This document shows positions 30,373 to 38,988 of a stretch of DNA of 64,000 bases, piece by piece. Below the pieces are notes generated by a model that was not told where the DNA came from, made no database searches, and worked only from the letters and a program-made list of their open reading frames with translations. Position 1 is the stretch's first letter. Each line of letters opens with the position of its first letter. Source of the DNA: Candidatus Sulfotelmatobacter sp. (lineage in GTDB: Bacteria; Acidobacteriota; Terriglobia; Terriglobales; Acidobacteriaceae); the NCBI GenBank assembly GCA_036500765.1, contig DASYBM010000004.1:1922001-1986000 (forward strand), given 5' to 3'. The position numbers and the translations under genes are program-made.

Positions 30373-30684
30373 TCAGGTCCGCTCTTTCATGATGCGCCTC
30401 AGATTTCTTCGGCCATGCAGAACAGCGACAACCTGAATCGGCGACATATCGGGTCGGTAAACGATCGAGTAGTTGGGATATCGCGTCAGAGTCCAGAATC
30501 GCAGCGAACGCTTTGTAAGGTCGGCGCGGGAATGGCCCCGCTCCGGCGCATCTGCAACGAATGCGCAAGCCTCAAAGATCGCTTGTTCCACCCGGTCGGC
30601 CGATTCCTTGCTGTCCTTGGCGATGTAGCTCCAGATGTCGAAAATGTCAGCTTTGGCGAGGCGAGTGAGGGTGAAGCCGCTCAT
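30373..30684 (-). CDS. ParE/RelE-family toxin
   Basis: 103 residues. The fold pattern is that of ParE: LTRLAKADIFDIWSYIAKDSKESADRVEQAI, then SLRFWTLTRYPNYSIVYRP and the C-terminal VVAVLHGRRNLRRIM. ParE toxins poison gyrase; RelE-type relatives cut mRNA on ribosomes. The sequence resembles the ParE branch, which lacks the RelE catalytic residues. It overlaps the antitoxin by 4 bp. Confidence 0.88.
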   Translation of the reverse strand: MSGFTLTRLAKADIFDIWSYIAKDSKESADRVEQAIFEACAFVADAPERGHSRADLTKRSLRFWTLTRYPNYSIVYRPDMSPIQVVAVLHGRRNLRRIMKERT

Positions 30685-30956
30685 CGTTTGGACGCGCGAT
30701 TTTGACTCCAGTCGTCCTTCATCTCTTGAATCTCACGGCGCGCCTGAGCACCGTCAATCAAATCGCCACGCTCGGCCTGCAAAAATCCCTCCTCGATATG
30801 CGCGGTTAAGGCCCGCCGCTCCTCATCGGTCCAGCTCTCCTCAGCATCCTGGGCTTCCAGAGCGCGGCGGAAAACCTCTTCGACACTGGAATAAGCTCCG
30901 CTGGAGAGCCGCTTGTTGACCAATGTTTCCAGGTCCCGGGGCAGATTGACTTGCAT
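30681..30956 (-). CDS. ParD-like antitoxin
   Basis: 91 residues from the ATG at 30956, which has AAGGAGG 7 bases upstream; a GTG at 30962 is too close to that site. A ribbon-helix-helix N-terminus (MQVNLPRDLETLVNKRLSSGAYSSVEEVFRRAL) is followed by an acidic toxin-wrapping tail. It should neutralise the ParE toxin and repress the operon. The pair lies 24 bp downstream of recJ on the same strand. Confidence 0.88.
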   Translation of the reverse strand: MQVNLPRDLETLVNKRLSSGAYSSVEEVFRRALEAQDAEESWTDEERRALTAHIEEGFLQAERGDLIDGAQARREIQEMKDDWSQNRASKR

Positions 30957-30980
30957 GACCACTCCTCCTTCCCGATGGTA

Positions 30981-32996
30981 TCAATTCCCTTCTTCTGAAT
31001 CCACGGCTGGCATCGACCGCTTCACCGCCCCCCGGAAGTCACGCAGCGAAAGTTCCAGGCCACCGTAATCTGGATGATCGTTGTGGCCGATGGTGAAAGC
31101 AACATCGATCGCGTCTCCCGCCAGTAGCGGAGCCTGCGCCAGCCGCTCAGCCATGTGCCATCCGAGCGCGTCGTAAGTGATTCTTAATCCAGTTCTCAGT
31201 TCTCGGTTCTCAGTTCTCAGTTGCGTCGCGCTTGCTGCATAGCCTTCGGCAACCGCTGCTGTTTTTTCGCTGCGTCGAATTGCGGCGCCATCGGGATGAC
31301 AGCGCGGCGTCGCCAGAATCGCGGCCACAGAAAGTTCAGACGGAGAAAATTCTGCCGGAATAAGTTCGGCCACAGGAATCTCTGATAATTCTGACGGTGC
31401 GGGCCTTCCCCATTCTCCCGCTCTCAGCTTCAGCTTTACGTGCTTGTCCTTGAGAACGCGCGGAGGCGCCGTCAACTGCGCGCCGCGCGCAGCAAATATC
31501 GGCTCAGGATTCCCCATGCCGTACGGTTCAAGCAGTTGGAGCGCCTGATACAGCTCCCGAGTGATTTCGCTTAGATCAAGTTCCGCATCGAGATCGAGAA
31601 CCGGATCGAAATCCGCCGCAGTCAGCCGGCTTCGGGCAAAAGCATCCAACTGCGCCCTCAGATCGGCGATATTCGCCGAGGGCATGGCGAATCCGCAAGC
31701 GTGCGAATGCCCGCCATACCGCGAAAAAAGACCGCCGCAGGATTCGATTGCCTCCAGCAGATGGAACGCGCGAATCGAGCGGCCAGAGCCGAACGCCTCT
31801 GCGCCATCGCGCGAAATCACCAGCGCCGGCCGATTATATTTCTCTACCACTCGCGTCGCCGTAATGCCGATGACGCCGCGGTGCCAGCCTTCGCCATCGA
31901 CGACAATGCAGTAGGCGTCCGGGAGCGCCGGATCAGCTATAAATCGCTCCTCGACCGCGCGCAGAATTCTGCGCTCTTCCTCCTGGCGGTCGGAATTGAG
32001 ACGATCGAGTTTCGCAGCCAGTTCGCGCGCTCGCACTGCATCTTTCACGCTGAACAGTTCAATCACATCGCGAGCCACATCCATGCGCCCGGCGGCATTG
32101 ATGCGGGGTGCGATGCGGAAGCCAACTTCCGCCGACGTCGGCGCACGCTTGGTAGAAATCTGCGCAACTTCGAGCAACGCTTTCAGCCCAGGATTCACCG
32201 CCTTGCACAGCGCATGGAGCCCGAGCGAGGCGAAAACACGATTCTCGCCCGTCAACGGCACGGCATCGGCGATGGTCGCAATCGCCACGATCTTCATAAA
32301 TGACATCAGCAATTTATTCTGAACGCCGGCATCGAGCCGCCGCTGCATCAGTCCCTGCGCCAGCTTGAAAGCCACGCCTGCGCCGCATAGTTGCTTATAC
32401 GGGTATTCGCATCCCTTCTGATTGGGATTCACGACAGCCAGCGCATTCGGCACACCATCAAGGCCGGGGAGATGATGGTCAGTAACGATCAGGTCGACGC
32501 CGAGGCGCTGCGCCGTTTCCGCGGGAGCAAAGGCGCGAATGCCCATATCCACGCTGACGATCAGCCGAATGCCCGCCGCCGCGGCGCGCTCGATCACATC
32601 GTCGCGCATGTCGTAGCCTTCGCGAATGCGGTGCGGAACATGAAAGTCGGCTGCGCCTCCACAAAGTTCGATCGCTGTCTTCAGAATGATGACTGCCATC
32701 GTACCGTCGACGTCATAGTCGCCGTAAATCAGGATCGTCTCTTTGCGCTCGATGGCGGCGTCGATGCGATTCACCGCCGCCGGCAGGCCCGTCATAAGCT
32801 CGGGGGCGTGGAGATGCGAAAGTCGAGGCCAGAGATAACGTCGCGCGGAATCCAGATCGGCGATGCCACGACGCGCCAGCAGCGGCGCGAGAATGTGCGC
32901 TGCGTTGGGAACGCCGCCCAGCGTCGAGTCTGAACGCAACTCGGCGGCCAGAGAAGCGACTATCGTTGCATCTGTCGGCTTTTGAATCCACTGCAT
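30981..32996 (-). CDS. recJ: Single-strand DNA exonuclease RecJ
   Basis: 671 residues, against about 570-580 usually. DHH-phosphoesterase motifs: ILIYGDYDVDGTMAVIIL (about 92), VSVDMGI, VTDHHLPG (about 171-178) and, in the DHHA1 part, SRYGGHSHACGFAMP. RecJ degrades 5' single strands in recombination and mismatch repair. The excess is a spacer at about residues 525-605 that splits the C-terminal OB-like fold between HVKLKLRAGE and ITYDALGWHMAERL. It includes LRTENRELRTG, the translation of a short near-tandem DNA repeat (31191-31222). The reading frame stays open, so the enzyme may be active with a long loop. Confidence 0.93.
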   Translation of the reverse strand: MQWIQKPTDATIVASLAAELRSDSTLGGVPNAAHILAPLLARRGIADLDSARRYLWPRLSHLHAPELMTGLPAAVNRIDAAIERKETILIYGDYDVDGTMAVIILKTAIELCGGAADFHVPHRIREGYDMRDDVIERAAAAGIRLIVSVDMGIRAFAPAETAQRLGVDLIVTDHHLPGLDGVPNALAVVNPNQKGCEYPYKQLCGAGVAFKLAQGLMQRRLDAGVQNKLLMSFMKIVAIATIADAVPLTGENRVFASLGLHALCKAVNPGLKALLEVAQISTKRAPTSAEVGFRIAPRINAAGRMDVARDVIELFSVKDAVRARELAAKLDRLNSDRQEEERRILRAVEERFIADPALPDAYCIVVDGEGWHRGVIGITATRVVEKYNRPALVISRDGAEAFGSGRSIRAFHLLEAIESCGGLFSRYGGHSHACGFAMPSANIADLRAQLDAFARSRLTAADFDPVLDLDAELDLSEITRELYQALQLLEPYGMGNPEPIFAARGAQLTAPPRVLKDKHVKLKLRAGEWGRPAPSELSEIPVAELIPAEFSPSELSVAAILATPRCHPDGAAIRRSEKTAAVAEGYAASATQLRTENRELRTGLRITYDALGWHMAERLAQAPLLAGDAIDVAFTIGHNDHPDYGGLELSLRDFRGAVKRSMPAVDSEEGN
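31191..31222 (-). repeat. AGTTCTC near-tandem repeats inside recJ
   Basis: AGTTCTC occurs at 31191, 31213 and in variants between (AGTTCTCAGTTCTCGG). It is translated as LRTENRELRTG. It is built like the intergenic near-tandem repeats, but is in frame within the gene. Confidence 0.6.
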
Positions 32997-33000
32997 GAAT

Positions 33001-33178
33001 GTAGCGCCGGCATCCCTTCGACTCCGCTCAGGGCAGGCCCTGCCGGCTGTCCCGGGGGCGTCCCGCCCTCGGCGTCGGTGAGCGACGATCAGCTTAAACC
33101 TTTTGCAGAGTATTTGCTTCCAGCGCGGCGGGCGAGACGCCCGCCGGACAGCCGCCGGGACGGCGGCAGCTACTTGCC
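33001..33178. repeat. GTAGCG...GCTAC palindromic element with a nested CCTTCGACT repeat
   Basis: Starts GTAGCGCCGGC and ends GGCGGCAGCTAC. Compared with 54727-54752 (reverse complement), the small loop between the two GCCGGC arms is replaced by a stretch carrying CCTTCGACTCCGCTCAGGG (33015-33033). It fills the whole gap between the recJ start and the next gene. Confidence 0.75.
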
Positions 33179-33183
33179 TTAGC

Positions 33184-33678
33184 CTAGTTTTCCTCGTCCT
33201 GATCGGGCTCGTCCATGGTGAGTCCGCCGAATTCGTCGGACACCTCGAGCAGATGCTGGTAGCGGTCGTACCACTCGGTGCTGACTTCGCACAGAAACAT
33301 CGATCCCTGGTAGGCCCAGCCCAGCTGCAAAAATCCTACGCGTCCGACGTGGGCCCGCAGCCAGCGCGCATCTTCAACATCTTCGCCATCGGTGAACTCC
33401 GAATTCGTCAGGCGCTGCACCATGTCATCCAGTTCGGTGCGCTCCAGCGTCCACGAATGCATAGTGAGAAACGGCGCGCCGGCGGACTTGGCCAGCTCGA
33501 CAAAATCTTTCCAGCCGTCCGGATTGCCGGCCATCTCCCACATCACGCACTGCACTTCGTCAAAATCCACGTAGCCGTGAAAGCGGCGCATGCCGTGGCC
33601 TTCAATGAAGGCAACCATGTCGTCTTTTATGGTGGAAAGATCGTCTGGCGTGGAAGACATGTTGGGAAAAGCGCTCAA
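33184..33678 (-). CDS. Conserved protein of unknown function
   Basis: 164 residues (158 if it starts at ATG 33660). Soluble and acidic, with no signal peptide, membrane segment or recognisable active site. Features: a long central alpha/beta block (MRRFHGYVDFDEVQCVMWEMAG, WKDFVELAKSAGAPFLTMHSWTLERTELDDMV), then WLRAHVGRVGFLQLGWAYQGSMFLCEV and an acidic tail DEPDQDEEN. I do not recognise the family. It is on the recJ strand, upstream of recJ, with a palindromic element between. Confidence 0.65.
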   Translation of the reverse strand: MSAFPNMSSTPDDLSTIKDDMVAFIEGHGMRRFHGYVDFDEVQCVMWEMAGNPDGWKDFVELAKSAGAPFLTMHSWTLERTELDDMVQRLTNSEFTDGEDVEDARWLRAHVGRVGFLQLGWAYQGSMFLCEVSTEWYDRYQHLLEVSDEFGGLTMDEPDQDEEN

Positions 33679-33720
33679 GCGATTATTGTATGCTGTTCGC
33701 CCCTTCGGTGCCAGCGCAGC

Positions 33721-33750
33721 TCACGTGGCCCCTGACGCATTCGTCCGGGG
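33721..33750. repeat. Half copy of the CACGTGG palindromic element
   Basis: TCACGTGGCCCCTGACGCAT then TCGTCCGGGG: one arm of the family found complete at 38861, 49141 and 53511. The opposite arm is missing. Confidence 0.65.
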
Positions 33751-33772
33751 CTTTTGGGGGCCCGGAGCAGCA

Positions 33773-34849
33773 TCACCGCGCCGGCGTCCGTGCCGTCATC
33801 AGCCCAACAAACATGCGGTAGAACTTCTCCGTATCGAGATCGAACTGAATGTCGACTAAATGCGCGCCGAGATGCGACCCATCGCTAGCCGCCCAGGTGA
33901 GAGTGTTTCCGTAACCCGCGCCGTGATCCAGATTCACCGCCATATAACGGGACTCACTCTTCGTGATCAGCGTGGGATCAATCCAGGCCTCAGCAGCCAG
34001 TTCGTCCCACATCACGTCGGCGCCCGGCGTGAGCATGGCGAATCGCGCAATGTAACGTGCCAGCGGCGTGCTGCTCGCTTCGATCTGCTTCACCAGCGCC
34101 GCCGTCATGTGAGTCTTGATCGAAATATCAGTCGGCGTGCAGACGATCTTCTTCCAGGGCGCGCGCAGCACGATTTCCGCCGCCTCCGGATCGAACCAGA
34201 AATTAAATTCGTGCCGGGGATTGTTCAGAAATTCCGGCTCGTCGGTTTGCGGGCTCAAGCCTCCACCCATAAAGACCAGTTCCTGCGCGAGTTCCGGAAA
34301 CTGCGGGTCGAGCGAAATGGCCAAGGCCAGATTCGTCATCGGCCCGCCTTCATAGACGGTCACTTCATGTGGAAACTTCCGCACCATGCGAATCAGAAAA
34401 TGCGCGGCGTCTTCGTCGGCAGGCTTGGTTGTGGGCGCGCCCTCGGGAAGCGGAGGCACTACCGAAGCCTCGTGCCACCAGCGATCGTCCCAGGCGCCGG
34501 CATAGTCGACGTTTCCATAGCGCTGCTGCCACATCTGCGCGTCTTCGCGCGTACGAACCAGCGGAAACGTGGCCCCGGGCACAACCGGAATATCCGTGCG
34601 GCCCATAATTTCCAGCAACCGCAGCGTGTGCGCCACTTCCTCATCGCGCCACTGATCCCCGCTCACCACCGTAATCCCCAACACCTCCACCTGCGGCGAC
34701 TGAATCATCACCATCAGCGTCTGCATGTTGCTGCCGCCCGGCCCGGAACAGTCTTCGTTGATGATGACCTTGCGCCGCGCCTGCGCGGAGGTAAAGGAAC
34801 TCGTCAGCAAAATAGCCAGGGCCGACACAGCAAGCTTGCGATTTCGCAT
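33773..34849 (-). CDS. Exported nucleoside hydrolase-like protein with altered metal motif
   Basis: 358 residues from the ATG at 34849, which has AGAGGAG 8 bases upstream. A signal peptide (about 1-24, LAVSALAILLTSSFTSAQA) predicts periplasmic location. The body follows the inosine-uridine hydrolase fold: LGITVVSGDQWRDEEVAHTLRLLEIMGR, TVYEGGPMTNLALAISLDP and ELVFMGGGL. The calcium motif at the N-terminus, normally DTDxGxDD, reads NEDCSGPGGSN (31-41), so most metal-binding aspartates are lost. It may be a different hydrolase, or a binding protein. It lies downstream of the TonB receptor gene on the same strand (148-bp gap), which may import its substrate. Confidence 0.8.
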   Translation of the reverse strand: MRNRKLAVSALAILLTSSFTSAQARRKVIINEDCSGPGGSNMQTLMVMIQSPQVEVLGITVVSGDQWRDEEVAHTLRLLEIMGRTDIPVVPGATFPLVRTREDAQMWQQRYGNVDYAGAWDDRWWHEASVVPPLPEGAPTTKPADEDAAHFLIRMVRKFPHEVTVYEGGPMTNLALAISLDPQFPELAQELVFMGGGLSPQTDEPEFLNNPRHEFNFWFDPEAAEIVLRAPWKKIVCTPTDISIKTHMTAALVKQIEASSTPLARYIARFAMLTPGADVMWDELAAEAWIDPTLITKSESRYMAVNLDHGAGYGNTLTWAASDGSHLGAHLVDIQFDLDTEKFYRMFVGLMTARTPAR

Positions 34850-34997
34850 GGGCGCTTCTCCTCTACACCAACCAGTGCAAATTACACCAACCAGGGCAAA
34901 TGTCATTTCGAGCGCAGAAAAATGGCGCGTTTTGCGCGCCATTTTTCGGAGTCGAGAAACCTGCTTTTCTTACGCCGAGCCTGAATCAAAGGTCTCC

Positions 34998-37900
34998 CTA
35001 GAAGATCACCTTCAAGGCGAGCTGGATTAACCGCGGATCGTTCAATGTATTGTTGATCACTCCGAAACTGGACGGGCTATCCACGTCTTGCATGGAAGAC
35101 GCGCTGGTGCCCGGCAGATAGAAGTGAGGATGGTTCAACAGATTGAAGAATTCCGCCCGGAACTGCACATAAGTTCCCTCGCGAAATGACATCGGAAAAT
35201 CTTTGATCACGGAAAAATCTGTGTTGACGAAGCGCGGCCCGTACAAAGGCGCCCGCGCCGAATTGCCAAGCTCGCCCGGGAGAGCATCCTCGAATGCGCA
35301 AGGATTAAACCAGTGCGAAAGGGTGTGGACCGCAGTAGGGATATTGCTTGGATTTCCGTTGCATGTTGGATTCGCCGCTACGGGTCCGGCTACATTCGGA
35401 TTTCCCACTTCATTGGGACGGTTCAGGCTGTTTCCGTTCCACGCGAAGTTGACGCCGGAGCCGCTGAAGTTGCCGTTATTGCTGGCGACCACAAACAGTG
35501 GGAAGCCGGAAATCGCCTTCTCGATCACATTCAACTTCCAATCGCCGAATACGGCATTGGTTGCGCCATTCCATCCGCTGCCAAATTTCTTGCCTTTGCC
35601 GAACGGCAGGTCATAAAGCACGCTCGCGGTGAACTGGTTGTTGAGGTTGATCTGCGACAGGCTCCAATCCAATTTGTTCGCTCCCGGCAGCGGCCAGTAC
35701 ATGGCACCGGGGAGCGTTCCCAAGCCATCCGGGAAGCCGGAATCGAAGGCTCGTGAATAGGTATAGCTCAGGAGCGCATAGAGTCCGTGCCGCGCATTTT
35801 TTTCCGCCTTCACTTGCAGCGAGTCGTAGCGGGCGCGGCCGTTGTCGCTGTTGTTGTCGATGGAAACGAATTCCCCATAAGGAGCGGCAAAGTACGTTCC
35901 TCCGGGGCCGCAACCCAATGTGTAGCCCGGAGTCGCATTCGGACCTCCGGCACAGGCCGTAGGCGAGCCGATATTCTGATTCAGTCCATCATTCAGGATG
36001 TGCGTGCTCCGCGCGCCCGCATAGCCCACGGTCATCACCACTTCACCCGGCAACTGGTGCTCCACATTCAAATTGAACTGCTGCACCATGCCTTGTTTGA
36101 AGTTGAGCGGTTGGGTTTGGATTGTCCCCGTAAAACTGTCCGGATTGGGTGCCGAGAGAATTGGCGACAGTGTAGTGGGTTGCAGGAAACTCAGCTGCAC
36201 ACCGCAATTTGTCGGTGTCGCCGAACTCGCGTTGCCATAAGGACAGGGGCTTCCCTGAATTCCCAATGGGTTCGCGGCGCTGACGGGACTGCCCGCGAAG
36301 TTGTTGAAGTTGTCGACTTCGGCGTAGTAAGAAGGATTCTGCCATAGTCCCTGCGCGCCCTGACTCCAAGCTGAGTCGTGGTAGATGGCATAACCGCCTC
36401 GCACTACGGTGCTGCTGTTCCCCAGCGGCTTCCAGGCAAACCCGATGCGTGGCTCCAAAGCCGTCTTGTCGAATTTGACGCCTACATTCCCGCCCGTTCG
36501 AGTACAGTTCGTGCATCCGCTAATTCCGGGCGCGGAACCGGCGATCAGATATTGGCCGGTCGTATAGTCGAAGTTGGCCTGCCGCCCTTCTGCCTCGGTG
36601 ATGGGCGTAGTTAACGACCAGGCCAGCCCTAAGTTGACCGTCAGGTTGTCAGATACGCGCCAGTCATCCTGCACAAACGGCCGGAACATCTTCCAGCGCC
36701 GGCCGGTCGTCGCACCCAGAAAAGTCTGATCGTGAATCGATCCGCCGACCTGCCCAAGCAACAGGTCGGCAGTCGCGTCACCCGTATAGCTTCCGAATAC
36801 GAGGAAGTAGCCATCCCCGAATCCGTTGGTCAGAACATTCATCTGGTTGGCGCGAATGCCAACGCCCACGCGGACATTATGTTTACCGCGAATCATATCC
36901 AGCGTATCGGATACGTAAAAGACGTTCGTCCCGCCCTGGAAGGGCGAAAATCCGCGGTCGCCGACCGACCAGTAGCCGGTAAGCTGCGTCGAACTCAGGC
37001 CGCAACCAACGCAATCCTTGCTGGATTGGTTCAGACTCGCGGGATATCCCGTGATGCTGTCGCACGCCGCGCCCAAGTCTGCGCCCTGAATGCCCAGTTT
37101 CGCCGCTTCGCAGGTTCCCGTACCGTACGACAAAATGTGATTGAAGATGCGGTTGAACCCGGCGGTGAATTGGTTGATGGTCCGATCAGAGAAAAGGTGT
37201 GTCTCCGAGACCGCCACGTTGCGCCCGTGGTTGGTGATGTTCTGCGTGCTGGCAAAAGCGCCCGCCTCGGCAAATCCCGGCGAACCACCCGGCACGAACG
37301 AAACCGCCTGATCGTAGCTGAAGCGCGCAAACATCGAGTCTTTGCTTGAGAAATTGTGGTCCAGGCGAATATCGAATTCACCTTCGTTCAGTTTCCTGAC
37401 CGGTGTGTTCGTATAGTTGTAGCCCAAGCTCGGATTGCTGGCATTGCTCGTTGGGTAGAGATCAATCAGCGATTTGCCGGCAGGATCGAACATCGCCGCA
37501 GGAATAATGTCGCATGGCACGCCACCCGTTTGGGTTCCGTCTGGATTAGGTGCTACAGGAGTGAGTGTCCCGCCAACGTTATTGCAAACAAATGGTGTCG
37601 GCACTAAAGGCAACGCGGTGCTCCCATAGGGGTTCAGCAGTTGTACGGTATTGGGATTCCCGAACGGATCGTTACTGTAATCCCCACCCATCATCGCGGG
37701 CGTCGGAACCAGCCCCGTGAACGGGATCCCATGCCGTTGCCTCTTGGCCTGATAATCGAGAAAGAAGAACGTCTTGTCTTTCACAATCGCTCCGCCCAAG
37801 GCTCCGCCGAACTGGTTGAGATTGAATTGTTGGTTCGGCGCAGGAGTGCCGAAATCATAGGTTTTGGCGTCGAGTTTCGTGTTGCGGAAAAATTCAAACA

Positions 37901-38699
37901 GCGATCCATGCAACTGGTTCGATCCCGACTTGGTGGTCACCAGCACGGTCGGGCCCGCGCGTGTCCCATATTCCGCCGAGTAGTTGTAAGTGAGAACCTT
38001 AAATTCCTGAATGGCATCAATCGACGGCAGAATCGCGATGCCGCCCGCCGTCAACTCGTTATTGTCCACACCGTCGAGCAGCCAGTCCGTGCTCTGCGCC
38101 CGTGAGCCGCCCACCGAAAGAGAATAGGTCCCGCGCGCCGAAACTTCGCTGCTCGGACCGCCATTGAAAAAGCTGGCAGGATTGGTTTCTTGCGTTACGC
38201 CGGGCGTCAGGGTCGCCAATTGCACAAAATCGCGGCCATTCAAGGGAAGTTCCGCCACTTCCTGCGACGTGATCACCTGGCCCAGGGTCGGATTCGTGGT
38301 CTGCACCGCCACTTCGGTCGCGTTGACCTCAACGCTGGTCGTGACCGATGCAGGCACCAGTTTGAAATCGAGCTCGCGATGTTCGTCGAGTTGCAGACGA
38401 ACGTCTTTGGCCTCCGAAGCTTTGAAGCCGGCGGCCTCCGCCCGAATCGTGTAGTCAGCCACTCCGAGTAAGGGAACGAGATAGTGTCCCGAATCATCGC
38501 TCATCGCTTCGCGCGACACGTTCGTGGACTGGGCTGTGACGGTGACCTTGGCGCCAGGCACAACCGCGCCGGAGTTGTCCGTTACCGTCCCTGAGAAACT
38601 GCCGGTCGCCTGACCATGCAAGAGCGGGCTGCATAGCGGGCTTCCTAGAACGACCAGCGAACACACTACCAGCGCGAAAAGCTTTTGATGGCTCGACAT
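34998..38699 (-). CDS. Oar-like TonB-dependent outer-membrane receptor
   Basis: 1,233 residues. Signal peptide 1-29, then a carboxypeptidase-regulatory (CNA-B-like) beta domain (about 32-110, GSFSGTVTDNSGAVVPGAKVTVT). A plug region follows with VITSQEVAELPLNGRDFVQLATLTPGV and STDWLLDGVDNNE. From about 250 to the end is a large beta-barrel that finishes IQLALKVIF, with the terminal Phe expected for outer-membrane proteins. This layout is typical of the very expanded Acidobacterial receptors thought to take up plant oligosaccharides or other large ligands. The ligand is unknown. It is the only TonB-type receptor in the window and precedes the exported nucleoside hydrolase-like gene. Confidence 0.92.
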   Translation of the reverse strand: MSSHQKLFALVVCSLVVLGSPLCSPLLHGQATGSFSGTVTDNSGAVVPGAKVTVTAQSTNVSREAMSDDSGHYLVPLLGVADYTIRAEAAGFKASEAKDVRLQLDEHRELDFKLVPASVTTSVEVNATEVAVQTTNPTLGQVITSQEVAELPLNGRDFVQLATLTPGVTQETNPASFFNGGPSSEVSARGTYSLSVGGSRAQSTDWLLDGVDNNELTAGGIAILPSIDAIQEFKVLTYNYSAEYGTRAGPTVLVTTKSGSNQLHGSLFEFFRNTKLDAKTYDFGTPAPNQQFNLNQFGGALGGAIVKDKTFFFLDYQAKRQRHGIPFTGLVPTPAMMGGDYSNDPFGNPNTVQLLNPYGSTALPLVPTPFVCNNVGGTLTPVAPNPDGTQTGGVPCDIIPAAMFDPAGKSLIDLYPTSNASNPSLGYNYTNTPVRKLNEGEFDIRLDHNFSSKDSMFARFSYDQAVSFVPGGSPGFAEAGAFASTQNITNHGRNVAVSETHLFSDRTINQFTAGFNRIFNHILSYGTGTCEAAKLGIQGADLGAACDSITGYPASLNQSSKDCVGCGLSSTQLTGYWSVGDRGFSPFQGGTNVFYVSDTLDMIRGKHNVRVGVGIRANQMNVLTNGFGDGYFLVFGSYTGDATADLLLGQVGGSIHDQTFLGATTGRRWKMFRPFVQDDWRVSDNLTVNLGLAWSLTTPITEAEGRQANFDYTTGQYLIAGSAPGISGCTNCTRTGGNVGVKFDKTALEPRIGFAWKPLGNSSTVVRGGYAIYHDSAWSQGAQGLWQNPSYYAEVDNFNNFAGSPVSAANPLGIQGSPCPYGNASSATPTNCGVQLSFLQPTTLSPILSAPNPDSFTGTIQTQPLNFKQGMVQQFNLNVEHQLPGEVVMTVGYAGARSTHILNDGLNQNIGSPTACAGGPNATPGYTLGCGPGGTYFAAPYGEFVSIDNNSDNGRARYDSLQVKAEKNARHGLYALLSYTYSRAFDSGFPDGLGTLPGAMYWPLPGANKLDWSLSQINLNNQFTASVLYDLPFGKGKKFGSGWNGATNAVFGDWKLNVIEKAISGFPLFVVASNNGNFSGSGVNFAWNGNSLNRPNEVGNPNVAGPVAANPTCNGNPSNIPTAVHTLSHWFNPCAFEDALPGELGNSARAPLYGPRFVNTDFSVIKDFPMSFREGTYVQFRAEFFNLLNHPHFYLPGTSASSMQDVDSPSSFGVINNTLNDPRLIQLALKVIF

Positions 38700-38860
38700 T
38701 CTTCAGCCCCTTTTTGGCGACTCTCTACTCAAAGAGTTCGCGCAAAGAAAAAGACCCTCCCGCTTCCTGGGTGAAGTTAGGAGGTCCCCGACCGCAGACT
38801 CGGCTTATAAATTGCCGCTCCCTGGTTAGTCAAGAATTTTCGTACGGGAAACACCTGAAC

Positions 38861-38950
38861 CGCGTGGCCCCGGACGCATTTGTCCGGGGGAAAAATGGCA
38901 CAGACGGGTGTACGAGGCTGGCGGACGAATGCGTCCGCCGCCACGTGATT
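38861..38950. repeat. Complete CACGTGG palindromic element
   Basis: The left arm CGTGGCCCCGGACGCATT (38863-38880) continues TGTCCGGGG. The right arm GGCGGACGAATGCGTCCGCC is followed by GCCACGTG (to 38947). Each arm is itself a stem (GGACG/CGTCC) and the two arms are inverted copies. It lies between the ribokinase stop and the receptor start. Confidence 0.8.
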
Positions 38951-38988
38951 CGTGCCCGCGGTTCCAAAACGGGCACGTCGACGAAATT

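Noticed and set aside
30373-30956. An integrated element bounded by the ParDE module
   Set aside because: No integrase, tRNA target or direct-repeat ends are seen; the module seems to stand alone next to recJ.
33860-34984. 374-residue open frame antisense to the nucleoside hydrolase-like gene
   Set aside because: Arg/His-rich shadow of a clear coding gene with signal peptide and ribosome site on the other strand.
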